Shown piece by piece: positions 1 to 5,196 of a DNA stretch of 7,201 bases. Position 1 is the stretch's first letter, and each line of letters begins with the position of its first letter. A program made the translations under genes and the position numbers. The DNA lies in assembly GCA_947629275.1 (NCBI GenBank), contig CANRDG010000092.1, positions 1 to 7,201 on the forward strand, written 5' to 3'. The DNA is from an uncultured Clostridia bacterium (lineage in GTDB: Bacteria > Bacillota > Clostridia > Oscillospirales > Ruminococcaceae). The notes under the pieces were generated by a model that saw only the letters and a list, made by a program, of their open reading frames with translations, searched no databases and had not been told where the DNA came from.

Positions 1-527
1 CCGATATATGTATGAATGAAGTGACCTGTGCCGTTTATAGGATTTGTATATGAGAAGGTAAATCTCTCGCAGCAGTCGGGGTCGCCGTCAGCGGATTTTA
101 GTATGCTCATAGCGTAGTTGTATGTGCCGTTCTCAATGTGCATGATACCCGAAATTCTCGGCGTGTAGTTGGGCGCATCGTCCTCATATTCTCTGCCGCG
201 CAACGATTGCTCAAACGTCTGCTGCTTGTCCATAAGCTCGTAAATGGTGTCCGTCTGGTCGCCGTTGGTAACAATGGTCTTATTTCCGAGAACGCGTACA
301 GGCGAATATATTATCAGATGCGGATCTGACAGCTTTGTAGGGTCGGCAGCCTCGGTTTTAATGCCGTCGGCAGTTTCGGTAAACACCCTGTTGCGCGAGT
401 TTACGCTCCTGCCCATGATGAAGTATGCGGTAACAGCGTTTTTGCCGTCCTCGCTCTTGCCGATAATTATTCCTCTGCCGGGGTACGGATTAGAGGAAAG
501 CTCTTTGTAGATGTCAAGCGTTTTCAT
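1..527 (-). CDS. purO: IMP cyclohydrolase, archaeal PurO-type (3' end cut by window edge)
   Basis: This gene likely catalyses the last step of de novo purine synthesis in the cytoplasm, closing FAICAR to IMP. The minus strand reads open from an ATG at 527-525 to the left edge, giving 175 codons without a stop. Visible family features of the PurO-like IMP cyclohydrolase domain (PF07826) are an N-terminal glycine-rich strand GRGIIIG (17-23), the arginine/asparagine-rich FIMGRSVNSRNR (36-47), PRISGIMH (123-130) and GTGHFIHTYI (166-175). The family usually runs to somewhat over 200 residues, so the C-terminal part is missing. A GAGGT ribosome site lies 7 nt before the start and overlaps the purN stop codon; the gap to purN is 10 nt. 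It replaces the cyclohydrolase half of the usual bifunctional PurH. A separate AICAR formyltransferase gene would be expected nearby, possibly next to the left; that is inference. The family call is from recognised motifs, and the symbol purO is by analogy with archaea. Confidence 0.85.
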   Translation of the reverse strand, partial: MKTLDIYKELSSNPYPGRGIIIGKSEDGKNAVTAYFIMGRSVNSRNRVFTETADGIKTEAADPTKLSDPHLIIYSPVRVLGNKTIVTNGDQTDTIYELMDKQQTFEQSLRGREYEDDAPNYTPRISGIMHIENGTYNYAMSILKSADGDPDCCERFTFSYTNPINGTGHFIHTYI

Positions 528-537
528 TTTTATTACC

Positions 538-1164
538 TCACTTTTTTATATATGTCCTCTCGCCGACTAATTCTATCTTATCTTCACAGAAAAGCGAAAC
601 AGCCTGCGGCAGCAGTTTCCATTCAACGTTTTCCATTATGCGCTTTTGAAGAACCTCGGGCGTGTCGTCGTCAAGCACAGGTACAGTGCCTTGCAATATG
701 ATAGGTCCGCCGTCGCACACTTCTGTTACAAAATGCACCGTTGCGCCCGAAATTTTCACACCTCGCTGCAAAACAGCTTCGTGAACGTGCAGACCGTAAT
801 AACCCTTTCCACAAAAAGAGGGTATAAGCGCAGGGTGGATGTTTATCATCTTGTACGGAAAAGCTTTAACTATCTGTTCGTCAAGTATCGTCATAAAGCC
901 TGCGTAGACTATAAGGTCGGCTTTTTCTTCAAGCAGCGCATCTGTAACAGCTTTGGTATACGTTGCAACGTCAGCATAATCTTTGCGCGGCATTACCCTT
1001 GTGGGGATACCGTTTTGCTTCGCTCTTTCAAGAGCATAAACGCCCTCTTTGGAGGATATAACGCAGGTTATTTTGCCGTTCTTTATAACGCCGCTTTTTT
1101 CGGCATCTATAAGCGCTTGCAGATTTGTTCCTCCGCCCGAAACAAGCACACAAATATTCTTCAT
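538..1164 (-). CDS. purN: Phosphoribosylglycinamide formyltransferase (GAR transformylase)
   Basis: PurN transfers a formyl group from 10-formyltetrahydrofolate to GAR, giving FGAR, in step 3 of purine synthesis. The 208-residue length is normal. The N-terminal nucleotide-binding loop VSGGGTNLQAL spans 8-18. The catalytic set is present: N108 and H110 in INIHP, and D151 in the VTEVCDGGPIIL stretch (146-157). The loop after INIHPALIPSF carries extra residues (CGKGYYG, 118-124) compared with the shorter PSFPG of E. coli; as I recall, this variant is common in Clostridia. An AGGAGGA ribosome site is formed by the last two glycine codons and stop of the upstream DUF3592-like gene, only 3 nt from this start, so translation is probably coupled. 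The TGA stop overlaps the ribosome site of the downstream IMP cyclohydrolase. The 201-residue reading frame on the opposite strand is a shadow. Confidence 0.96.
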   Translation of the reverse strand: MKNICVLVSGGGTNLQALIDAEKSGVIKNGKITCVISSKEGVYALERAKQNGIPTRVMPRKDYADVATYTKAVTDALLEEKADLIVYAGFMTILDEQIVKAFPYKMINIHPALIPSFCGKGYYGLHVHEAVLQRGVKISGATVHFVTEVCDGGPIILQGTVPVLDDDTPEVLQKRIMENVEWKLLPQAVSLFCEDKIELVGERTYIKK

Positions 1165-1167
1165 AAG

Positions 1168-1584
1168 TTATCCTCCTATTGCCATAATAATGCCGAGCGC
1201 CAACAGAGCAGCGCCTATGATAATAAGAATAAGGCTGCTTTTGAGCTTTGAGAAGCTATCATTCTCAAGAAAAAACTGATCCGCGCGCTGTGGGTCTACA
1301 AGGATATTTATCTTGTCACCAACGCCGAAATACATCTGCGAGTTGTTCATAACGCCTGCATAATGCGCTTTCTGTTCAATACCGTAAAGAGAGTAAACTA
1401 CCTCAGGGCAGTATGTACTCATAGAGCCCGTAAGGGTAGATGAAACCGTGCGAATCTTGGTAACGGTAGCCTCAAACTTTTCTATTCTGTCACTATTCAG
1501 CCTTTTACCGTATGAATAGTTTACACAGCCCAGCGCGGCAACTATAAAGCCTACAAAAATAAACGAAAGTTCTAATGCATCCAT
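1168..1584 (-). CDS. Small two-TM membrane protein, DUF3592-like, function unknown
   Basis: Predicted 138-residue inner-membrane protein of unknown function. A hydrophobic segment at about 6-24 and a second at about 116-136 flank a polar middle domain of about 90 residues. That domain contains CPEVVYSLYGIEQKAHYA (59-76) and VGDKINILVDPQRADQFF (88-105). The pattern of a Val/Tyr-rich strand followed by G-D-x-V/I-x-I-hx-DP resembles the DUF3592 family, which is a judgement by eye. The open frame extends back to 1704 inside purM, but I place the start at 1584: a GAGGA ribosome site lies 7 nt upstream, overlaps the purM stop, and the protein then begins directly with its first membrane segment. 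It sits 10 nt after purM and 3 nt before purN, so it is co-transcribed with the purine genes. No enzymatic residues are apparent. A membrane role linked to purine supply would be speculation. Confidence 0.8.
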   Translation of the reverse strand: MDALELSFIFVGFIVAALGCVNYSYGKRLNSDRIEKFEATVTKIRTVSSTLTGSMSTYCPEVVYSLYGIEQKAHYAGVMNNSQMYFGVGDKINILVDPQRADQFFLENDSFSKLKSSLILIIIGAALLALGIIMAIGG

Positions 1585-1594
1585 ATGATCTTCC

Positions 1595-2629
1595 TCAGCA
1601 GATGATAACACCCTCGTCGCTGTCAATAAGCTCGCCGAGAACATAAGCTTCCTCGCCTGCATTTTTGATAGCAGCAATTGCCTTGTCAACGTCGTTTTTG
1701 TCAACTACGACAGTCATGCCTACGCCCATATTAAAGGTGTTGAACATATCTCTTTCGGGTATGCTGCCTTTATCCATTATAAGCTTGAATATCGGCAGAA
1801 TGTCAACTGCGTTTTTCTCAATCTTTACAGAAATACCATTTGGCAGAGAGCGAGGGATATTCTCATAAAATCCGCCGCCCGTTATGTGCGATATAGATTT
1901 TACGTTGCATACTTCAAGCAGCTGCATTATAGCCTTTACATATATCTTAGTAGGCGTGAGCAGTACGTCGCCGAGGTTTGCGCCAAGGTCTGTATCGTAT
2001 CTTGAAAGATTAGATTCCGTAACTGCGAACACCTTTCTGATAAGTGAAAAACCGTTTGAATGTACTCCGCTGGACTTTATGCCTATCATAATGTCGCCTG
2101 CTTTCTGAGTATCAGGCTTGAGTATCTTGTCTTTGTCCACAACGCCTACCGAAAAGCCTGCGAGGTCGTACTCGTCAACAGGGTAGAAGCCTGGCATTTC
2201 GGCAGTCTCACCGCCTATAAGAGCGCAGCCTGCCTGAACGCAGCCGTCAGCAACGCCTGAAACTATCTGAGCTATCTTTTCGGGGTAGTTCTTGCCTACC
2301 GCAATGTAGTCAAGGAAAAACTGGGGCTTTGCGCCGCAGCAGATGATATCGTTAACGCACATGGCAACGCAGTCAATGCCCACTGTATCGTGCTTATCCA
2401 TAAGGAAAGCAATTTTCAGCTTTGTGCCAACGCCGTCCGTACCCGAAACAAGCACGGGTTTGCTTATATTTGTGGTGTCAAGCTCAAACAGACCGCCAAA
2501 GCCGCCTATTCCGCTGAGTACGCCTTTAGTTGTCGTCTTAGCAACGTGTTCTTTCATAAGCTCTACCGCTCTGTAGCCTGCGGTAACGTCAACGCCTGCT
2601 TTTTTGTAGCTTTCAGAAAAACTTTTCAT
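1595..2629 (-). CDS. purM: Phosphoribosylformylglycinamidine cyclo-ligase (AIR synthetase)
   Basis: PurM uses ATP to close FGAM into aminoimidazole ribonucleotide (AIR), step 5 of purine synthesis, acting as a cytoplasmic dimer. At 344 residues it is normal for the family. Hallmarks are SYKKAGVDVTAGYRAV near the N-terminus (7-22), the glycine-rich GIGGFGGLFEL (40-50), the signature SGTDGVGTKLK (62-72), DCVAMCVNDIICCGAKP (86-102), GGETAEMPGFY (139-149), SSGVHSNGFSLIRK (186-199) and the C-terminal ITGGGFYENIPR (249-260) with FNTFNMGVGM (296-305). An AAGGA ribosome site lies 8 nt before the ATG. A 37-nt gap separates it from purC and shows no terminator. The stop codon overlaps the ribosome site of the DUF3592-like gene. 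purF, which lies just upstream of purM in many Firmicute pur clusters, is not between purC and purM here. Confidence 0.97.
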   Translation of the reverse strand: MKSFSESYKKAGVDVTAGYRAVELMKEHVAKTTTKGVLSGIGGFGGLFELDTTNISKPVLVSGTDGVGTKLKIAFLMDKHDTVGIDCVAMCVNDIICCGAKPQFFLDYIAVGKNYPEKIAQIVSGVADGCVQAGCALIGGETAEMPGFYPVDEYDLAGFSVGVVDKDKILKPDTQKAGDIMIGIKSSGVHSNGFSLIRKVFAVTESNLSRYDTDLGANLGDVLLTPTKIYVKAIMQLLEVCNVKSISHITGGGFYENIPRSLPNGISVKIEKNAVDILPIFKLIMDKGSIPERDMFNTFNMGVGMTVVVDKNDVDKAIAAIKNAGEEAYVLGELIDSDEGVIIC

Positions 2630-2666
2630 AAAACTGTTCCTTTCAGCAAATGTTAAATTTGATGTA

Positions 2667-3389
2667 TCAGTTGGCAGCGCCTGTTATCCTCTTCATCATT
2701 TCGTTGTAAGCCTCTTCAACGCCGCCCATGTCTCTGCGGAAACGGTCTTTGTCGAGCTTCTCGTGGGTGGTGGAATCCCAGAAGCGGCAGGTGTCGGGAG
2801 ATATCTCATCGGCAAGAATTATCTGACCCTTGAAGCGGCCGAACTCTATCTTGAAGTCTATAAGATCAATATTTATCTTCTTAAAGAATTTGAGCATAAA
2901 GTCGTTTACCATAAACGCATATTTGGTGATAGCGTCTATTTCCTCTTCGGTGGCAAGGTCAAGACCTAAAGCGTAATATTTGTTTATAAACGGATCGCCC
3001 AACTCGTCGTTTTTGTAGCTGAATTCCAGTGTAGGCTGTTTGAGAGGTGTACCCTCAGCAATGCCGAGCTTTTTTGAAAAGCTGCCTGCGGCAACGTTTC
3101 TTACTATAACTTCCAGCGGAACTATCTCCACCTTTTTAACTATAGTTTCTCTGTCGCTTATCTCCTCGACAAGATGCGTGGGAACTCCCTCTTTTTCAAG
3201 CAGTCCCAGCATAAGGTTGGTCATCTTGTTGTTGATAACGCCCTTGCCGACGATAGTGCCTTTCTTTTCGCCGTTGAATGCTGTTGCATCGTCCTTGTAG
3301 TCAACGATAACAAGATCTGGGTTGTTTGTAGCAAAGACCTTCTTTGCCTTTCCTTCATAAAGCTGTTCGCCTTTGATGATGTTTTCCAT
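2667..3389 (-). CDS. purC: SAICAR synthetase
   Basis: PurC ligates aspartate to CAIR using ATP, giving SAICAR, and so uses the product of the PurE encoded upstream. The protein has 240 residues, the usual stand-alone bacterial length. It opens with LYEGKAKKVF (10-19), the ATP-loop region of the family. It carries AFNGEKKGTIVGKG (37-50), the first signature VPLEVIVRNVAAGSFSKKLG (90-109), FINKYYALGL (134-143), the second signature LIDFKIEFGR (176-185) and DEISPDTCRFWD (194-205). A strong AGGAGG ribosome site lies 8 nt before the ATG. It follows the HAD phosphatase by 36 nt with no hairpin that looks like a terminator, so it belongs to the same transcript. Nothing is unusual in the protein. Confidence 0.97.
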   Translation of the reverse strand: MENIIKGEQLYEGKAKKVFATNNPDLVIVDYKDDATAFNGEKKGTIVGKGVINNKMTNLMLGLLEKEGVPTHLVEEISDRETIVKKVEIVPLEVIVRNVAAGSFSKKLGIAEGTPLKQPTLEFSYKNDELGDPFINKYYALGLDLATEEEIDAITKYAFMVNDFMLKFFKKINIDLIDFKIEFGRFKGQIILADEISPDTCRFWDSTTHEKLDKDRFRRDMGGVEEAYNEMMKRITGAAN

Positions 3390-3425
3390 TGATGTTTCCT
3401 CCTGTAATGTTTATGTTTTATTTAT

Positions 3426-4079
3426 TCAATTTAATAGTAACTTGGTTATGTCCTGCGGCGTGTCCGCAATAAAAAGCGCGCCTGCGTTTTCAAGTTCTTC
3501 GCGGCTGCCATAGCCGTAAAGCGCGCCTATGCTGTCTATCCCGACTTTATGTGCGCCCTCAATATCATGTATCCTGTCGCCGATCATCACAGTCTTTCGT
3601 TTGTCGGCTTTCAGTATATCCATAACATACTCAATTACCTGATTTTTGTAATCGCGCGAGCCGTCGGGAAGTCCTCCGCCGATGTAGTCAAAATAGCTGT
3701 CAAGACCAAAATGCGCCAGTATTTCTTTTGCGGTATTTTCAAGCTTAGAAGTTGCGACCGCAAGCCTCAACCCTGCGTTTTTTAGATTTTTGAGCATATC
3801 CTCGATACCGCCGTATACGCAGTTTTCATATTTGCCGACTGTGAAGTATCTTTCACGAAAGTAAGCTATCGCCCTTACGGTGTCTTCCTCGTTAAGACCG
3901 CAATCTTCAGCATAAGTTACTTTAAGCGGCGGTCCTATGAATACTCTGTACCAGTCACGCTCGCGCAGCGTAAGCTCCATTTTTTCAAATGAGTATATCG
4001 CGCAGTTAATTATGCCCTCGGCAGAGTCTGTAAGCGTTCCGTCAAGATCGAACAGAACAGTATCGTATTTGTAAGACAT
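3426..4079 (-). CDS. HAD-family phosphatase (phosphoglycolate phosphatase/5'-nucleotidase-like) in the pur operon
   Basis: A 217-residue haloacid dehalogenase-superfamily hydrolase with an alpha-helical cap inserted after motif I. All four catalytic motifs are visible: DLDGTLTDS (11-19; nucleophile D11, acid D13), motif II VATSK (108-112; T110/S111), motif III lysine around K145, and motif IV IGDRIHDIEGA (166-176; D168 and D172 for Mg2+). The C-terminal GALYGYGSREELENAGA is typical of the Gph/PpaX/nucleotidase-like subgroup. The substrate cannot be read from sequence. Phosphoglycolate, pyrophosphate, a nucleoside monophosphate or a damaged purine intermediate are all possible. Its ATG directly abuts the purE stop (TAAATG) and there is no good ribosome site at normal distance, so translation probably depends on ribosomes finishing purE. 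That tight link argues for a housekeeping role in purine metabolism, which is inference. Confidence 0.9.
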   Translation of the reverse strand: MSYKYDTVLFDLDGTLTDSAEGIINCAIYSFEKMELTLRERDWYRVFIGPPLKVTYAEDCGLNEEDTVRAIAYFRERYFTVGKYENCVYGGIEDMLKNLKNAGLRLAVATSKLENTAKEILAHFGLDSYFDYIGGGLPDGSRDYKNQVIEYVMDILKADKRKTVMIGDRIHDIEGAHKVGIDSIGALYGYGSREELENAGALFIADTPQDITKLLLN

Positions 4080-4577
4080 TTATATTTTTGCAACTTCTTC
4101 CTGCAAAGCCTTGTCTTTCGCGATAACGCCGTCTATCATAGCCTGCTTTTCTTCTTCAAGCTTTGCGGCAAGCTCATCGTCTGAAAGCGCGAGCATTTGC
4201 ACAGCCAAAACAGCTGCATTTTTAGCGCCGTTTATGGCAACGGTCGCTACAGGTATACCTGACGGCATCATAACCGTTGCAAGCAACGCGTCCATGCCCT
4301 CCAGTGCGGCAGACTTTATAGGTATGCCTATAACGGGCAGAGTTGTGTTTCCTGCGATAACTCCTGCCAGATGAGCCGCCATTCCGGCAGCACAAATAAT
4401 TACACCAAAGCCGTTTTTCTTTGCGTTTGCGGCAAACTCAGCGGCAAGCTGCGGTGTGCGGTGTGCTGACATTACCCGACATTCAAACGGTATGCCGTAT
4501 TTTTTTAGCTCTGAAAGCGCGCCCTTAACGACGGGAAAATCGCTGTCTGAACCCATGATAACAGCTACTTTTTTCAT
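4080..4577 (-). CDS. purE: N5-carboxyaminoimidazole ribonucleotide mutase, class I PurE
   Basis: PurE makes CAIR, the carboxylated imidazole intermediate. Class I enzymes rearrange N5-CAIR made by PurK, while class II enzymes use CO2 directly. The sequence looks class I: MGSDSDFPVV (8-17, phosphate-binding), MSAHRTP (36-42, with the conserved histidine H39), ICAAGMAAHLAG (61-72), VIGIPIKS (82-89) and MPSGIPVATVAI (104-115). The length of 165 is typical. An earlier in-frame ATG at 4619 would add 14 residues encoded by the leader hairpin and has no proper ribosome site. The ATG at 4577 has AAGGAAG 8 nt upstream and puts the conserved KKVAVIMGSDSD at the N-terminus, so I use it. It is the first gene of the operon, preceded by a structured leader. 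No purK is visible in the window. Confidence 0.96.
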   Translation of the reverse strand: MKKVAVIMGSDSDFPVVKGALSELKKYGIPFECRVMSAHRTPQLAAEFAANAKKNGFGVIICAAGMAAHLAGVIAGNTTLPVIGIPIKSAALEGMDALLATVMMPSGIPVATVAINGAKNAAVLAVQMLALSDDELAAKLEEEKQAMIDGVIAKDKALQEEVAKI

Positions 4578-4585
4578 AGTACAAA

Positions 4586-4592
4586 CTTCCTT
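4586..4592 (-). promoter_or_regulatory. purE ribosome binding site
   Basis: AAGGAAG with an 8-nt spacer to the ATG at 4577. It selects this start over the upstream in-frame ATG at 4619. It begins only 7 nt after the U-run of the leader hairpin, so a hairpin that terminates transcription would cut the RNA just before the site. Confidence 0.8.
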
Positions 4593-4599
4593 TTCTGTC

Positions 4600-4631
4600 A
4601 AAAAAGATAAGTGCCGCATAAAGCCGCACTT
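4600..4631 (-). terminator. Leader terminator-like hairpin (attenuator) before purE
   Basis: On the minus strand AAGTGC (4631-4626) pairs with GCACTT (4614-4609). One G-G mismatch follows, then an inner GC/GC pair and a 5-nt loop (4622-4618). After a 3-nt AUC there are six U (4605-4600). This is the shape of an intrinsic terminator. It lies between the promoter and the purE ribosome site, with no gene ending upstream except the leader, so it most likely works as a conditional attenuator. The six-base sequence at 4642-4637 (GATAAG) could also pair with 4611-4606, giving an alternative outer stem. Confidence 0.65.
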
Positions 4632-4764
4632 GTTTTCTTATCAATATTTTTCAGGTTTTGCGCAAAATAAATCATACGGCTGAAACAGCCGCACAGCAGC
4701 CCTGTATCAAAAATGCAAGGTCTTGTCATTATTACGCACCCACCTGAAATTTGTCTATATTTAT

Positions 4765-4793
4765 ATTGTACAATATTTGTTCGATATTTTCAA
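4765..4793 (-). promoter_or_regulatory. SigA-type promoter of the pur operon
   Basis: On the minus strand the -35 is TTGAAA (4793-4788), the spacer is exactly 17 bp and the -10 is TACAAT (4770-4765). The predicted start of transcription is near 4758. A perfect 14-bp palindrome (4776-4763) overlaps the -10, and the spacer contains ATCGAACAAAT, close to half of the Bacillus PurBox. Both could be operator elements, but neither is proven. The promoter lies downstream of the terminator-like hairpin of the small gene, which supports purE as the first gene of its own operon. Confidence 0.7.
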
Positions 4794-4825
4794 GCCATTT
4801 AATATATAAATTAAATCGAAATTAC

Positions 4826-4845
4826 AAAATGCTATTAGGCATTTT
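4826..4845 (-). terminator. Terminator-like hairpin after the small 75-aa gene
   Basis: A perfect 7-bp stem AAAATGC/GCATTTT with a 6-nt loop lies 13 nt after the stop codon of the small minus-strand gene. It is followed by a U-rich but interrupted tail (GTAATTTCGATTT). It is A/U-rich and so a modest terminator; its position between a gene end and the pur promoter supports the call. Confidence 0.5.
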
Positions 4846-4858
4846 AGACAAAATTCTG

Positions 4859-5086
4859 TCAAACCATTATGTCGGAGTACGATATGTTGTTGCCGCCGCG
4901 ACCCTGCATATCTATATATGATGAGAGGGAAGACGGCGTGCATAAAGGCAGCTGCGTGCAAAGAAGTGTTTTCTGTTTATCGGTTTCCAAAGAAGAAAAC
5001 TGCGCCATTGTAAGTTCGTCAGCTGACAGAGCTTTGCTCAAAGCAAGCGGCATTTCTCCGCCGCGTGTGAATATCCTGTTTGTCAT
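4859..5086 (-). CDS. Small hypothetical protein, 75 aa
   Basis: I do not recognise a function. The 75-residue protein starts MTNRIFTRGGEMPLALSKAL and looks soluble and partly helical, with no membrane segment or cysteine metal site. The spacing of residues in SADELTMAQFSSLETDKQK (21-39) followed by LSSYIDMQGRGG (54-65) recalls small conserved Clostridia proteins with a pattern like A..F..L....K......S..EM..YV, but this is a weak impression. The strongest support is the ribosome site AAGGGGTGAT, almost a full complement of the 16S 3' end, 8 nt (counted from AAGGGG) before the ATG at 5086. A GTG at 5095 is in frame but lies inside that ribosome site. A terminator-like hairpin follows. The gene is divergent from rsmA; I found no convincing SigA promoter for it in the 110-bp gap. 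The plus-strand frame covering the same bases is taken as a shadow. Confidence 0.6.
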   Translation of the reverse strand: MTNRIFTRGGEMPLALSKALSADELTMAQFSSLETDKQKTLLCTQLPLCTPSSLSSYIDMQGRGGNNISYSDIMV

Positions 5087-5135
5087 TTTTATCACCCCTT
5101 AAAAATAGTTTTATCACTTTGGGCGGCGATTATCC

Positions 5136-5164
5136 TTGACAAATCAACAAAAATAGAATAGAAT
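5136..5164 (+). promoter_or_regulatory. SigA-type promoter of rsmA
   Basis: The -35 is a perfect TTGACA (5136-5141), the spacer is 17 bp and the -10 is TAGAAT (5159-5164). The same TAGAAT hexamer is also present five bases earlier. The expected transcript start, near 5171, leaves a short leader of about 25 nt before the rsmA start. Confidence 0.8.
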
Positions 5165-5179
5165 ATCTCTATAGACATT

Positions 5180-5185
5180 AAGGAG
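5180..5185 (+). promoter_or_regulatory. rsmA ribosome binding site with long spacer
   Basis: AAGGAG ends 11 nt before the ATG at 5197, longer than the usual 6 to 9 nt. No alternative in-frame ATG, GTG or TTG lies closer, so the ATG start stands, but initiation may be moderate. Confidence 0.65.
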
Positions 5186-5196
5186 TTAATTTTTGT

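Larger units (their letters stand above)
4578..4758 (-). promoter_or_regulatory. Structured pur operon leader, candidate riboswitch/attenuator
   Basis: About 180 nt of untranslated RNA from the inferred transcription start to purE. Helices found by hand: 4749-4742 with 4656-4649 (8 bp, perfect), then 4738-4732 with 4665-4659 (7 bp, one G-U), enclosing a small stem 4720-4716 with 4704-4700 and a long hairpin 4695-4686 with 4682-4673 (10 bp, with wobbles). A terminator-like hairpin follows. The octamer GTGCGGCT occurs twice, at 4694-4687 in the hairpin and at 4629-4622 in the terminator's 5' arm. The strand 4681-4674 can therefore pair with either, making the two states mutually exclusive. I see no consensus core of the purine, PRPP (ykkC), ZTP (pfl), THF, SAM or glycine classes. 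The ligand is unknown; a purine pathway metabolite is an inference from context. Confidence 0.6.

Noticed and set aside
646..1251. 201-residue plus-strand open frame opposite purN
   Set aside because: It is a shadow: the opposite strand encodes PurN with intact catalytic residues, and this frame has no recognisable motifs or ribosome site.
1585..1704. Extended N-terminus of the DUF3592-like gene reaching into purM
   Set aside because: The extra 40 residues overlap the purM coding sequence in another frame; the ATG at 1584 has a GAGGA site at proper distance and starts right at the first membrane segment.
2648..2662. Small inverted repeat (CAAAT/ATTTG) between purC and purM
   Set aside because: Only five A/T-rich base pairs and no U-run; too weak to be a terminator or a regulatory hairpin.
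4578..4619. Longer purE start at the ATG at 4619
   Set aside because: The added residues are encoded by the terminator-like hairpin and U-run and have no ribosome site, while the start at 4577 has a good one and matches the conserved PurE N-terminus.
4578..4758. Known purine (guanine/adenine) riboswitch upstream of purE
   Set aside because: The conserved junction sequences (such as TATAA, TCTACC and ACTATG-type elements) are absent, and the helices have a different arrangement.
4761..4961. 66-residue minus-strand frame overlapping the pur promoter
   Set aside because: It runs through the small gene's end, the terminator-like hairpin and the pur promoter in another frame, and has no ribosome site.
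4869..5102. 77-residue plus-strand frame opposite the small gene
   Set aside because: There is no ribosome site before its ATG, and it covers the small minus-strand gene, which has a near-ideal one.
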